From assembly GCA_965205725.1 (NCBI GenBank), contig OZ242189.1, forward strand, positions 2,914,001 to 2,978,000: a stretch of DNA of 64,000 bases, read 5' to 3'. Below the pieces are notes generated by a model. The model ran no database searches and was not told where the DNA came from. It saw only the letters and a list, made by a program, of their open reading frames with translations. The position numbers and the translations under genes are program-made. The stretch comes from G965205725 sp965205725. Its GTDB lineage: Bacteria; Pseudomonadota; Gammaproteobacteria; Pseudomonadales; Halieaceae. Below are positions 17,135 through 26,227 of this stretch, piece by piece; position 1 is the stretch's first letter, and each line of letters starts with the position of its first letter.

Positions 17135-18592
17135 CTAGGGTCGATAAACCTTGATATTGGGATATCCCGACTCTAGCAAGTGCCCAGCCTGCAATTTGCT
17201 GATCACGCCTCGGTCACAATACAACATATAGGTGCGGTCATTATCCAGGCCTTGCATCCGCGTGTGGAGCTCATAAAACGGAATTTTCATCACTTCACCC
17301 GGCACCTGCAAAGGCTTGAGCTCTTCTTCCGCAGGGTGGCGCACGTCGATAATAACGCTCTCAACCAAAGGCACGCTCAGCACTTCGATATCGCTGCGCT
17401 CAAATTCTTCTTCTGCCAACTGCCAAATGCTCTGAACTCGCGCCTTGTCCACTGCCCGCTCAAGAATAGAAAAGTCGAAATGGCGCTCCTCTTCTGCAAC
17501 ACGCTCAGGCCGCGCCCGCGTCGTAGGGTTGACCGAAATAACGCCGCAGTATTCCGGCATACTCGCAGCAAACTCCTCGGCACCAATCTCGGCTGACAGG
17601 CGAATGATTGCCTCCTTGTCGGTGGCAATTAGCGGGCGCAGCACCAGCGTGTCTGTCGCGGAATCAATCACTGCCAGGTTGCGCAGGGTTTGACTGGAAA
17701 CCTGTGCAACCGCTTCGCCAGTCACAAGGGCATCAATGTCAAATTTCTCGGCCAAACTGCTGGCCGCCCGCAGCATCATGCGCTTGAGTATCACCCCCAT
17801 CTGGGGGTCTTCAATACTAGTCAGTATTGCAGCGACAACTTCCTCAAAGGGGACGCTGATAAATTTCACGGAGTGAGCACTTCCATACCTCAGCCACAAG
17901 TAAAGCGCGATCTCTTTGACCCCGACCTCATGGTCTCGCCCGCCTAGATTGAAGAAGCAAAAATGAGTTTGCATACCCCGCTTCATGGTCAGATAACTGG
18001 CCACTGTGGAGTCGAAACCACCGGAAATCAGCGAGAGTACGGGGTCCAGACTGCCAATAGGAAACCCGCCTAGCCCCTTATGTCGCTGGTTAACGACGTA
18101 GAGCCGGTTGTCTCGAATTTCCAGTTGAACGGTTACATCTGGCTTGCTCAGATTTACGCGGGTCGCGGCAGTCTGCCGATTGAGCCCACCACCAACGTAA
18201 TGCTCTACATCAATTGACCTGAACTCATGCTGGCCGACTCGTTTACAGCGAACAGCAAATGTCTTGCCAGCAAGACGCTCTTCATACACTGCCCTGGTGT
18301 GCGCAAGCACGTCGTCAAAATCCCCAAGGGGAAACTCAAGCACATCGAGAAAATAGGCTATGCCAGAAACTCGTGACAGCGCGTCAACCAACTGCGCACC
18401 GGCGGTGGCGCCCTCCAGAGCACTGCTGACCACCAGCTTATCCCAGTCGCGCTGCACCAATATATCGGGATCAACCTCACGCAATACTCGCTTGACGTTG
18501 CCGGCCAACTGACCGACAAACTGCCGCCGCACTGGTTTCGACTTGATGGTGATTTCGGGAAAAAACTTGACAATGAATCTGATTGCAGCCAT
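17135..18592 (-). CDS. thiI: tRNA 4-thiouridine synthase ThiI
   Basis: Sulfurtransferase that makes 4-thiouridine at tRNA position 8 and can supply sulfur for thiamine. Domains in order: ferredoxin-like and THUMP (residues 1-165), PP-loop ATPase with SGGFDST (about 188) and a C-terminal rhodanese domain (about 385-485). The two key cysteines are present: EYCGVIS (about 345) and the rhodanese persulfide cysteine in LYCDRGVIS (about 457). Length 485 matches the rhodanese-containing long form of gammaproteobacteria. It is divergent from glnA across a 339-bp control region. Confidence 0.96.
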   Translation of the reverse strand: MAAIRFIVKFFPEITIKSKPVRRQFVGQLAGNVKRVLREVDPDILVQRDWDKLVVSSALEGATAGAQLVDALSRVSGIAYFLDVLEFPLGDFDDVLAHTRAVYEERLAGKTFAVRCKRVGQHEFRSIDVEHYVGGGLNRQTAATRVNLSKPDVTVQLEIRDNRLYVVNQRHKGLGGFPIGSLDPVLSLISGGFDSTVASYLTMKRGMQTHFCFFNLGGRDHEVGVKEIALYLWLRYGSAHSVKFISVPFEEVVAAILTSIEDPQMGVILKRMMLRAASSLAEKFDIDALVTGEAVAQVSSQTLRNLAVIDSATDTLVLRPLIATDKEAIIRLSAEIGAEEFAASMPEYCGVISVNPTTRARPERVAEEERHFDFSILERAVDKARVQSIWQLAEEEFERSDIEVLSVPLVESVIIDVRHPAEEELKPLQVPGEVMKIPFYELHTRMQGLDNDRTYMLYCDRGVISKLQAGHLLESGYPNIKVYRP

Positions 18593-18703
18593 AACATCCC
18601 GCTCTGCTTTGGGCGCGTATTATACGGGCATCCACAAGCGATGTGTAAAATCCATGTCGGCCATCGCCAGCACACCACTCGGCGCACCGAAATAGATCAC
18701 ACG

Positions 18704-18720
18704 AGCACTATTATGGTGCA
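18704..18720. promoter_or_regulatory. Probable NtrC binding site upstream of glnA
   Basis: AGCACTATTATGGTGCA matches the NtrC consensus TGCACYANNNTGGTGCA at all defined positions except the first base. It lies about 85 bp upstream of the sigma54 promoter at 18792, in enhancer range. NtrC itself is encoded at 22840-24249. Confidence 0.7.
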
Positions 18721-18791
18721 GGCGAGTCTACTGTATTGGCTCGCCAGGGAAATAACCTAGAAATAACAGGCACTTAGTAGCAGCGTTATGC

Positions 18792-18807
18792 TGGCATAGC
18801 TTTTGCT
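18792..18807 (+). promoter_or_regulatory. Sigma54 (-24/-12) promoter of glnA
   Basis: TGGCAT-N5-TTGCT gives the invariant GG and GC with correct 10-bp spacing. It is 125 bp before the glnA start and downstream of an NtrC-type site, so glnA should be nitrogen-regulated through RpoN and NtrC. Confidence 0.8.
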
Positions 18808-18931
18808 AACGTACTCTTTGCTTGTAGCAACGCCGCGCTGTGTTTCTGCTCGCTGCAGAATCTGTATACAGCCCCAGGTTTTTAACGGCTGGTTTTAACC
18901 AGCGAGACATGACTCGATTGGAGGAATAACC

Positions 18932-20338
18932 ATGTCAGAAAACACTCTGAACTTGATAAAAGAAAGCGAAGCTCGCTGGGTTGACCTGCGCTTCACCGAT
19001 ACACGCGGCAAAGAACAGCACGTTTCTATTCCCACTGGCGAAGTTGACGCTGACTTCTTTGAAGGCGGCAAAATGTTTGATGGTTCATCCATTGCCGGCT
19101 GGAAAGGAATCAACGAATCAGACATGATTCTGATGCCTGACGACAGCGCCTCTATACTTGATCCATTTACCGATGAGCCAACCGTAATTTTGCGCTGCGA
19201 TATTGTCGAGCCCAGCACCATGCAGGGCTACGAGCGCGACCCGCGCTCGGTAGCCAAGCGCGCCGAAGAGTATTTGAAATCTACCGGCATAGGCGACACT
19301 GCATTTTTTGGTAATGAGCCAGAGTTTTTTGTATTTGACGACGTCAAGTGGCACGCCAACATGTCTGGCGCCGGCTACTCCATCAATTCTGAGGAAGCAG
19401 CCTGGGCCTCCAGTCAGTCTTTCGATGATGGCAACATCGGCCACCGTCCTGGCGTTAAAGGTGGTTACTTCCCCGTACCACCAGTAGATAGCCTGCACGA
19501 TATTCGTGCAGCAATGTGCGCCGCAATGGAACAGATGGGTCTGGATATCGAAGTCCATCACCACGAAGTGGGCACGGCTGGTCAATGTGAAATTGGCGCT
19601 CGTTTCGGCACCCTGGTTGAGAAAGGCGATGCAACCCAGATCCTCAAGTACTGCGTACACAATGTTGCCCATGCTTACGGCAAAACAGCGACATTTATGC
19701 CTAAGCCTCTGGTTGGCGAAAATGGCAGCGGTATGCACGTTCACCAGTCTATCGCTAAAAATGGCGACAACGTGTTTGCCGGCGATAGCTATGCCGGGCT
19801 GTCTGAAGAAGCTCTGTACTATATTGGCGGCATCATTAAGCACGCGCGTGCGCTGAACGCCTTTACCAATGCGTCAACCAACAGCTACAAGCGCCTGGTG
19901 CCTGGCTTTGAGGCACCGGTTATGCTGGCCTACTCAGCGCGCAACCGCTCTGCATCTATCCGCATCCCCTATGAGCCAAGCCCTCGTGGCAAGCGTATCG
20001 AAGTACGCTTCCCTGACCCCACTGCCAACCCTTACCTGGCGTTTGCGGCCATGTTAATGGCCGGTCTCGACGGGATTCAGAACAATATCCACCCTGGCGA
20101 TGCCGCAGACAAAGATCTGTACGACCTGCCCGTAGAAGAAGCAGCCAGTATCCCAACCGTGTCTTCCAGTCTGGAAATGTCTCTGGCCGCACTCGATGCA
20201 GACCGCGATTTTCTGACAGCAGGCGGCGTATTCACTGGCGACATGATTGATGGCTACCTCGAGCTGAAGAGTGAAGAGATCGAAACACTGAACATGACGA
20301 CTCACCCGGTTGAGTTTGCCATGTACTACTCGGTTTAA
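18932..20338 (+). CDS. glnA: Glutamine synthetase, type I
   Basis: ATP-dependent amidation of glutamate, the main ammonium-assimilation reaction; dodecamer in the cytoplasm. Signatures: FDGSSIAGWKGINESDMIL (beta-grasp), FFGNEPEFFVFD (metal), KGGYFPVPPVDS, VGENGSGMHVHQS, and the adenylylation loop KDLYDLPVEEA with the modifiable tyrosine near residue 397. Length 468 is typical of the GlnE-regulated type. GGAGG stands 8 bp before the ATG. Expression should depend on the sigma54/NtrC signals upstream, and a strong terminator follows. Confidence 0.98.
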   Translation: MSENTLNLIKESEARWVDLRFTDTRGKEQHVSIPTGEVDADFFEGGKMFDGSSIAGWKGINESDMILMPDDSASILDPFTDEPTVILRCDIVEPSTMQGYERDPRSVAKRAEEYLKSTGIGDTAFFGNEPEFFVFDDVKWHANMSGAGYSINSEEAAWASSQSFDDGNIGHRPGVKGGYFPVPPVDSLHDIRAAMCAAMEQMGLDIEVHHHEVGTAGQCEIGARFGTLVEKGDATQILKYCVHNVAHAYGKTATFMPKPLVGENGSGMHVHQSIAKNGDNVFAGDSYAGLSEEALYYIGGIIKHARALNAFTNASTNSYKRLVPGFEAPVMLAYSARNRSASIRIPYEPSPRGKRIEVRFPDPTANPYLAFAAMLMAGLDGIQNNIHPGDAADKDLYDLPVEEAASIPTVSSSLEMSLAALDADRDFLTAGGVFTGDMIDGYLELKSEEIETLNMTTHPVEFAMYYSV

Positions 20339-20354
20339 GATTAAGCCGTCCACA

Positions 20355-20377
20355 AAGGCCCGCTCAGCGGGCTTTTT
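20355..20377 (+). terminator. Rho-independent terminator of glnA
   Basis: GCCCGC-TCA-GCGGGC forms a 6-bp GC stem with a 3-base loop, followed by TTTTT, 17 bp after the glnA stop codon. Confidence 0.9.
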
Positions 20378-20538
20378 GTACTGGGGAAGAGGGGCCTCGC
20401 CTCAGTCGGTTATACCCCGTGAGCCAGCAAGGTATAACACTGCAACCATCGATCCAGCAAAAACCATCGATCCAGCAAATAAATGGATGGGTAGCACGGA
20501 AGAGGCCATGCGTCCCGGTTACTGTGTATACTTAACTG

Positions 20539-21048
20539 ATGCAGCCAAACCTGTTCGCTCTGTGTTTAATATCGTTGCCTCTGACGGCACTGGGCCAGGT
20601 CTACAAACATGTCGACCAGCACGGCAACGCAACTTTTACTGACCAACCACCGCCAAATGCCGAGAGAGTAGAGGTTCGCACAACCAATACAGCAGCTCCG
20701 CCCTCTGGCAGTTACACCGCCCCCAAAACCGCCAGCCCTGCTGCGCCGTCAACCTCCTATACGATATTAATCACCGCCCCTCGCAATGACACGGTTATTC
20801 CTCGGGGCCCAGGCAATTTTTCTGTGTCTGCAAGCCTAAGCCCGCCATTGAAGCCCAACAACCAGGTACAACTGTTCGTGGATGGTGTGCCAGAGGGGTC
20901 ACCACAAGCTCATACCTCTTGGGCGCTAAGCAACGTTTTTCGGGGTGCCCACACCCTTGAAGTGGCCGTTGTGGACAGTAGAGGCAAGCCGTTGAGTCAA
21001 TCTGATGCCATCACTGTGTACGTATTTCGCCCCTCTTCAAACTTTTAG
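20539..21048 (+). CDS. DUF4124-domain secreted protein
   Basis: A signal peptide (MQPNLFALCLISLPLTALGQ) is followed by the DUF4124 motif VYKHVDQHGNATFTDQPPPNAERVEV (residues 21-47), a Pro/Ser/Thr/Ala linker, then an Ig-like domain (ITAPRNDTVIPRGPGNFSVSASLSPPLKPNNQVQLFVDGV...TLEVAVVDSRGKPLSQSDAITVYVFRPS). Such proteins commonly lie between glnA and ntrBC in gammaproteobacteria; the role is unknown, presumably at the periplasmic envelope. The TAG stop coincides with the first bases of a mobile repeat (21046-21224), so the original C-terminus may have been longer. Confidence 0.8.
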   Translation: MQPNLFALCLISLPLTALGQVYKHVDQHGNATFTDQPPPNAERVEVRTTNTAAPPSGSYTAPKTASPAAPSTSYTILITAPRNDTVIPRGPGNFSVSASLSPPLKPNNQVQLFVDGVPEGSPQAHTSWALSNVFRGAHTLEVAVVDSRGKPLSQSDAITVYVFRPSSNF

Positions 21049-21224
21049 GAGTCTGTCGGATTTAGGCGTTCGTCACGAGGGGAAGACCCGTTTGAGTGAT
21101 TTTTGGGCCCATTTTGCGGCGAATAGTGATTCTGTTTTTAACAAGACCGTGTAGGAAAGTGCGCAAGAAAGGACCAAATCCGGCTGTTGCGCAATAGAGC
21201 AGTCCTAAATCCGACACACTCCTA
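21046..21224. repeat. MITE-like repeat, family 1, copy 2
   Basis: The 179-bp element has near-perfect 21-bp terminal inverted repeats (TAGGAGTCTGTCGGATTTAG on the left; one mismatch to the right end). It is homologous throughout to 797-1016 and has no coding capacity. The left end supplies the TAG stop of the DUF4124 gene. No convincing target duplication is visible. Confidence 0.75.
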
Positions 21225-21410
21225 GCCCTGCTTAAGTCTCACTCATTCAAACGCTCAGGGTGCTGGACATTCTCGCACGTTAGGCGCACCATATTGGTGC
21301 ATTGGCAGACATTCTCTAATCACTATCTCGTCTGCTGACTCTGGATTGCCGCCAGCTAAGAGATTCAGCCTTGATCTTGATTTTAACTGATTGATAAATA
21401 AGCACTCATT

Positions 21411-21572
21411 GAGACCTTTGCACGGAAGATGATTTCACTTTCAGGCAAGGCAAAAACGCACGGAATGAGGGAGTTTATGGGTATAAATGACCGATTGAGT
21501 ACGATTTTACCAACAGTAGGCGCTTTTAGGCGACGCAGCATGCAGGTGAAATGGCTTTCGTGCAAAGGTCTC
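21411..21572. repeat. MITE-like repeat, family 2, copy 1
   Basis: The 162-bp element has terminal inverted repeats GAGACCTTTGCACG and CGTGCAAAGGTCTC and a perfect 5-bp target duplication TCATT (21406-21410 and 21573-21577). It is homologous to 25559-25721 and 55776-55914. The rest of the DUF4124-ntrB gap (21225-21410 and 21578-21779) shows no gene or clear signal. Confidence 0.85.
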
Positions 21573-21779
21573 TCATTATTATTTCCTGGAGTTCTTGAGG
21601 CTGGCTTCATTCTTGCTAGCTATGGCTAGAGCCATGGACAGAGCTATGGACAGGGTTAGGGATAGATAGAACCAGAGCTGCCACAACATGAGGCAACGCG
21701 GGCCCTCAGTCACCTGCGATCAAGGCACCCCGCAGACAAAGATCAGCACCAGCAAATCAGGTTTGAACTAACACAGATA

Positions 21780-22856
21780 ATGGCCAACTCAGATTTTCAC
21801 AAACAGTTGCTCGACAACCTCAGCACGGCCCTGATCCTGGTTGACGAGAATCTGCGCGTTACTTACATCAATTCCGCTGCACAGGCTTTATTCGCTCTCA
21901 GTGAAATTCGCGCGCTCAACACTCCAATCGGCAAGCTGTTCCCAAATCAAGCAGATTTCCTCGCCAAGCTCAAAGCGGCAATTGACAACGACAATCCCTA
22001 TACCGGTCGCAGCACTATCCTGAAACCAGCGGGACACGGGGAAGAAATGACCGTGGATCTGGTGGTCACACCGATGCAGGAGCAGCCGCAAAGCGGCCTC
22101 GCACTTGAGTTTCAGTCACTCAATAGAATACTGCGCATTACCCGCGAAGAGGGTTTGATCTCGGCCCAGCAGAAAACCCAGGCGTTAATCCGCGGGCTTG
22201 CCCATGAAATAAAAAACCCGCTGGGCGGAGTGCGTGGTGCCGCCCAACTGCTGGCCAAGCAACTCGATGATTCATCACTGGATGAATATACCAGCATTAT
22301 TATCGCCGAGGCGGATCGACTGCGCGGTCTGGTAGACCGCATGTTGGGTCCGCATCGCCAGCCTGATCTGCAACAGCTCAATATACACGAGGTTCTGGAG
22401 CACGTGTGCTCACTGGTACTGGCTGAGACCAGCAACCAGGTAACCGTATTGCGGGACTACGATCCAAGCCTGCCCGATGTCATTGCCGACCGCGCCCAAT
22501 TGATTCAGGCAATTCTCAATATCATGCGCAATGCTGTGCAGGCGACTGTCGACAACACCGCAGAGCGAATCATTAAATTACGCAGCCGAATTCAACGCCA
22601 ATTTACCATTGGCACTCATCGCCACAAATTAGTGTGCAGGCTGGATGTGCGCGATAACGGCAGCGGCGTCCCCGAGGACTTTGAAGGCTCTCTGTTCGTA
22701 CCCATGGTCAGTGGCCGCGCGGAAGGTACAGGTTTGGGCTTGGCAATTAGCCAATCAATTATCAATCAACACCAGGGTGTGATCGAATACAGCCACGAGC
22801 CGGGCTGGACTTTATTTACACTCTATATGCCACTGGAAGATGTCAATGCAAGTTAA
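21780..22856 (+). CDS. glnL: Nitrogen regulation sensor kinase NtrB
   Basis: Cytoplasmic histidine kinase/phosphatase that controls NtrC in response to PII. A PAS domain (residues 1-110, LLDNLSTALILVDENLRVTYINSAAQALFALS) is followed by the H-box GLAHEIKNPLGGVRGAAQLL with the phosphorylated histidine near 142, the N-box AILNIMRNAVQA, and G-boxes DNGSGVPED and GRAEGTGLGLAISQSI. It has no membrane segment. It overlaps the ntrC start by 17 bp, so the two are translationally coupled. Confidence 0.96.
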   Translation: MANSDFHKQLLDNLSTALILVDENLRVTYINSAAQALFALSEIRALNTPIGKLFPNQADFLAKLKAAIDNDNPYTGRSTILKPAGHGEEMTVDLVVTPMQEQPQSGLALEFQSLNRILRITREEGLISAQQKTQALIRGLAHEIKNPLGGVRGAAQLLAKQLDDSSLDEYTSIIIAEADRLRGLVDRMLGPHRQPDLQQLNIHEVLEHVCSLVLAETSNQVTVLRDYDPSLPDVIADRAQLIQAILNIMRNAVQATVDNTAERIIKLRSRIQRQFTIGTHRHKLVCRLDVRDNGSGVPEDFEGSLFVPMVSGRAEGTGLGLAISQSIINQHQGVIEYSHEPGWTLFTLYMPLEDVNAS

Positions 22857-24249
22857 TCACACAGTCTGGATTGTCGATGACGACAACTCTATCCGCTGGG
22901 TGCTGGAGAAAGCGCTCGAACAAGTCGGCATCAGCACGCAGACCTTTGCAACTGGCGAGAACCTGCTGCAACAATTGGTATCACAGCAACCCGACGCAAT
23001 CATCAGCGATATTCGCATGCCCGGTATTGACGGCCTGGAATTGCTCGGCCAAATCAACCAGGCGCACCCTGATCTGCCGGTCATAATCACAACCGCTCAC
23101 TCTGATCTGGACAGCGCGGTTGCCTCATATCAACAGGGTGCTTTTGAATATTTACCCAAACCCTTTGACATCGACGAAGTGATTGCCGTAACCCAGCGCG
23201 CTTTGGCACATGCGGCCGAGCAATCAGAACACATTGAAAAGCAGGAGAGCGCTGGCACCGCTACAGACATTATCGGTGAAGCGCCTGCCATGCAGGAGGT
23301 ATTTCGCGCCATTGGTCGCCTGGCCCACTCAAGTATCACCGTTTTGATCAACGGTGAGTCGGGCACGGGGAAAGAGCTGGTTGCCCAGGCCTTGCATCGC
23401 CACAGCCCGCGCCAGCAGCAGCCCTTCATAGCGCTAAATATGGCAGCAATACCCAAAGACCTGATGGAATCGGAGCTCTTCGGGCATGAGAAAGGTGCCT
23501 TTACCGGAGCCAACAGCCAGCGTCGCGGCCGTTTTGAGCAAGCGGATGGCGGGACTCTGTTTCTCGATGAGATTGGCGATATGCCAGCGGAAACACAGAC
23601 TCGCTTGCTAAGAGTTCTCGCCGACGGAGAGTTTTATCGGGTAGGCGGCCATACCCCTGTTCAGGTCGACGTTAGAATCATCGCCGCTACTCATCAGAAC
23701 CTGGAAAAACTCGTGGCAGAACACAGCTTTCGCGAAGACCTGTTCCACCGCCTCAATGTCATTCGTATTCATATACCCACGCTGGCTGAGCGTCGCATAG
23801 ACATCCCCAAGCTGATGCAGCATTTTTTCCAAATAGCGGCGGCGGAGCTGGGTGTGGAGCCAAAAATACTGCTCTCGGATACCAGCGACTACCTGTGCCA
23901 GCTAGCTTGGCCTGGCAACGTGCGCCAGTTGGAAAATACCTGCCGCTGGTTGACCGTGATGGCAGCCGGGCGCGAGGTCCATCGCAGCGATCTGCCGCCA
24001 GAACTCAGCACAGAGGTTGCCAGCACAGCCACTGCAAGGAACGACTGGCAACAACAATTACGCCGCTGGGCGGACCGCGCATTGGGACAGGGCCGCCAAC
24101 AGATTTTGCAACAGGCTGTGCCTGAGTTTGAGCGAGTGATGATCGAGATAGCACTGGATCACAGCAAGGGGCGAAAAAGGGATGCATCGCTGTTACTGGG
24201 CTGGGGACGCAACACCCTGGCCCGAAAAATGAAAGAGCTGAACATGTAA
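22840..24249 (+). CDS. glnG: Nitrogen regulator NtrC, sigma54 activator
   Basis: Enhancer-binding response regulator for nitrogen genes. Receiver domain residues 1-120 (VWIVDDDNSIRWVLEKAL; phospho-acceptor Asp in ISDIRMPGIDG near 56). AAA+ domain about 145-375 with Walker A GESGTGKE, sigma54-contact loop GAFTGA, Walker B GGTLFLDEIGD and the arginine-finger region. The C-terminal Fis-like helix-turn-helix ends in RKRDASLLLGWGRNTLARKMKELNM. Two in-frame ATGs (22840 and 22846) are possible starts. It is expected to act at the site in front of glnA. trmL follows after 13 bp. Confidence 0.97.
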   Translation: MSMQVNHTVWIVDDDNSIRWVLEKALEQVGISTQTFATGENLLQQLVSQQPDAIISDIRMPGIDGLELLGQINQAHPDLPVIITTAHSDLDSAVASYQQGAFEYLPKPFDIDEVIAVTQRALAHAAEQSEHIEKQESAGTATDIIGEAPAMQEVFRAIGRLAHSSITVLINGESGTGKELVAQALHRHSPRQQQPFIALNMAAIPKDLMESELFGHEKGAFTGANSQRRGRFEQADGGTLFLDEIGDMPAETQTRLLRVLADGEFYRVGGHTPVQVDVRIIAATHQNLEKLVAEHSFREDLFHRLNVIRIHIPTLAERRIDIPKLMQHFFQIAAAELGVEPKILLSDTSDYLCQLAWPGNVRQLENTCRWLTVMAAGREVHRSDLPPELSTEVASTATARNDWQQQLRRWADRALGQGRQQILQQAVPEFERVMIEIALDHSKGRKRDASLLLGWGRNTLARKMKELNM

Positions 24250-24262
24250 ATGGACGCCGCTG

Positions 24263-24724
24263 ATGTTTAACGTCGTTCTGTTCGAGCCGGAAATTCCTCC
24301 CAACACTGGCAATATCATTCGCCTGTGCGCCAATACCGGTTGTCAGCTCCATCTCATTGAACCATTAGGATTTGAGATGGATAACAAGCGCCTGCGCAGA
24401 GCTGGTCTTGACTACGCCGAATGGGCGACCATTCAACTGCATAATAGCTGGCGCGACTATACGGCGGCATTTCCGGAAAGCCCGGTGTACGCGGCAACCA
24501 CCAAGGCCACGAGACCTTATAGCGAAATACAATTTAGACCGGGAGATTCATTGTTGCTGGGGCCCGAGACTCGCGGCCTGCCGAGCCATATCCTGCAGGA
24601 AATTGGCCATCGACACTGCCTTAGAATTCCGATGGTAAACAACAATCGCAGCCTGAACCTTTCAAACAGCGCCGCTATTCTGGTGTACGAGGCCTGGCGC
24701 CAGCAGGATTACGCCGGCGCCTGA
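24263..24724 (+). CDS. trmL: tRNA (cytidine/uridine-34-2'-O)-methyltransferase TrmL
   Basis: SPOUT-family enzyme that methylates the wobble ribose of tRNA-Leu. Length 153 is the compact TrmL size. Motifs: VVLFEPEIPPNTGNIIRLCANTG at the N-terminus, LLGPETRGLP (SAM-binding loop) and IPMVNNNRSLNLSNSAAILVYEAWRQ (knot region). The neighbouring secB matches the Pseudomonas order. Confidence 0.95.
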   Translation: MFNVVLFEPEIPPNTGNIIRLCANTGCQLHLIEPLGFEMDNKRLRRAGLDYAEWATIQLHNSWRDYTAAFPESPVYAATTKATRPYSEIQFRPGDSLLLGPETRGLPSHILQEIGHRHCLRIPMVNNNRSLNLSNSAAILVYEAWRQQDYAGA

Positions 24725-24768
24725 TGAAGGAGGGGCAGAGTAAAAACGCTGGCCCAATAGCTGCGAAA

Positions 24769-25269
24769 TTAGTGCGCCCCCCCACCTTCGGCTGCCAATT
24801 TACCCTCCTCCTGGGCCTGCTTCATCGCCTGCTGGAACAAGGCATCAAAATTGACCGGCGCCAGCATCAATGTTGGGAAAGTACCTTTTCCAACCACCGA
24901 GTCGATGGTTTCACGGGCATACGGGAACAACATATTGGGACACACAGTTGCCAATACCCGGCGCAAGTCCTCCCCTTCAATGCCCTTAATCAGGAAAATG
25001 CCAGCTTGTTGAACTTCAATCAGATAGGCAGTTTCATCATTAACCTTGGCGGTAACCGTCAAGGTCAGGACAACTTCGTAGTCGCTTCCGTTAATGTGTC
25101 CGCTCTGCGTATTCAAGTCCACGCTCATTGCCGGTTTCCACTCCTGGGTGAAAATATTCGGCGCCGCAGGCGACTCAAAAGACAGATCTTTCACATAGAT
25201 ACGCTGCAACACAAACTGTTGCTGGACGGGTTCTCGCTCATTGTTTCCAGTGACTTCTTCTTCAGCCAT
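24769..25269 (-). CDS. secB: Protein-export chaperone SecB
   Basis: Tetrameric cytoplasmic chaperone that delivers unfolded precursors to SecA. The start is the ATG giving MAEEEVTGNNEREPVQQQFVLQRIYVKDLSFESP; further upstream in-frame codons lie within grxC. Signatures: PNIFTQEWKPAMSVDLNTQS, EVVLTLTVTAKV, YLIEVQQAGIF, LATVCPNMLFPYARETIDSVVGKGTFPTLMLAPVNFDALFQQ. Length 166 is standard. Its start overlaps the end of grxC by 8 bp, in a yibN-grxC-secB operon. Confidence 0.97.
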   Translation of the reverse strand: MAEEEVTGNNEREPVQQQFVLQRIYVKDLSFESPAAPNIFTQEWKPAMSVDLNTQSGHINGSDYEVVLTLTVTAKVNDETAYLIEVQQAGIFLIKGIEGEDLRRVLATVCPNMLFPYARETIDSVVGKGTFPTLMLAPVNFDALFQQAMKQAQEEGKLAAEGGGAH

Positions 25270-25555
25270 TTTCTTTTTCCATTTGGTTAACTGCTTCAGT
25301 CGCTTGCAGCAGCGTATCGAGTTGACCTCGCTGCTCCAGGGACCATAAATCATCAAAACCACCGACATGTCGGCCATTTATCCATATTTGTGGCACTGTC
25401 TGGCGCCCGCTTGCTTCCATCATCCGGGTTCGCAAAAGCGGATTTTGATCGACTGGAATGTCGACAAATTCAACGTCCTTTTGCGATAACAACTGCTTCG
25501 CCCGAATGCAGTAGGGACAAAACTGTGTGCTATATAATTTAACCTCAACTGTCAT
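25262..25555 (-). CDS. grxC: Glutaredoxin 3
   Basis: The 97-residue thiol oxidoreductase begins MTVEVKLYSTQFCPYCIRAKQLL with the dithiol active site CPYC; TVPQIWINGRHVGGFDDL carries the cis-proline and glutathione-binding loop. The frame is open further upstream, but that part lies inside the mobile repeat 25559-25721, so the ATG at 25555 is the native start. The terminal repeat of that element puts AAAGG upstream of this ATG, so the ribosome-binding site appears to be element-derived. Confidence 0.93.
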   Translation of the reverse strand: MTVEVKLYSTQFCPYCIRAKQLLSQKDVEFVDIPVDQNPLLRTRMMEASGRQTVPQIWINGRHVGGFDDLWSLEQRGQLDTLLQATEAVNQMEKENG

Positions 25556-25558
25556 TGA

Positions 25559-25721
25559 GAGACCTTTGCAGGCAAGCCATTTCACCCGCATGCTGTCGTC
25601 GCCTGACAGCGCCTGCTGCTGGTAAAATCGGACTCAAGCGGTCATTGATACGCATAAACGCCCTCATTGGGTGGGTTTTTGCCCTGCCTGAAAGCGACAT
25701 CATCTTCCGTGCAAAGGTCTT
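25559..25721. repeat. MITE-like repeat, family 2, copy 2
   Basis: The 163-bp copy is inverted relative to copies 1 and 3. Ends are GAGACCTTTGCAGG and CCGTGCAAAGGTCTT; flanks ATTGA/ATTAA are a decayed 5-bp duplication. It fills the yibN-grxC gap and starts 3 bp before the grxC start codon, so it separates grxC from yibN and from upstream promoter sequence. Confidence 0.8.
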
Positions 25722-25728
25722 ATTAAAA

Positions 25729-26142
25729 CTATCTGACCAGGGGCAACTGCATATTGCCCCACTCGGCCATGCCGCCTCTCATTCGGTATACCCGATTGAA
25801 GCCCTTCTCGGTCAACTTTTTACCTGCCACCCCAGAGTGTTGTCCCATTTTGCAGACCAGGACTAGCGGCTTGTCCCGATAACTCTCCAGCTCAGCCAGA
25901 CGACTATCCAGCTTTGCCAGCGGAATGTTCAACGCATTAACCACATGCCCTTGCCCATATTCGGCGCTATCGCGCAGATCTACAAAAAGACCTTCATCAG
26001 CGTTGAGCATATTAATCGCCTGCTGCGGCGTCAGGCTGGCGCCAGAGCGCCGCGACTCATGCAAGAAAAACATGCCAATCGCAACCGCTAGAGCAGTAAA
26101 CAGTATCCACTGCTGTACCATAAATTCTAAGAAAAGCGCCAT
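25729..26142 (-). CDS. yibN: Membrane-anchored rhodanese-like protein YibN
   Basis: The start is the ATG giving MALFLEFMVQQWILFTALAVAIGMFFLHE, one N-terminal membrane helix; the frame is open further but runs into repeat DNA. The rhodanese domain follows (QQAINMLNADEGLFVDLRDSAEYGQGHVVNALNIPLAKLD...KPLVLVCKMGQHSGVAGKKLTEKGF...MRGGMAEW). The active-site loop CKMGQHS keeps a cysteine. The yibN-grxC-secB order is typical. Length 137 matches the family. Substrate unknown. Confidence 0.9.
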   Translation of the reverse strand: MALFLEFMVQQWILFTALAVAIGMFFLHESRRSGASLTPQQAINMLNADEGLFVDLRDSAEYGQGHVVNALNIPLAKLDSRLAELESYRDKPLVLVCKMGQHSGVAGKKLTEKGFNRVYRMRGGMAEWGNMQLPLVR

Positions 26143-26227
26143 TCGAGAATTTACCAGGCTCGGGCCGAGCTTCAGACCCTTAAAAGGGAGCCAAGTATAC
26201 AGGGTCTTTTCCGGACTGAAAACGCGG

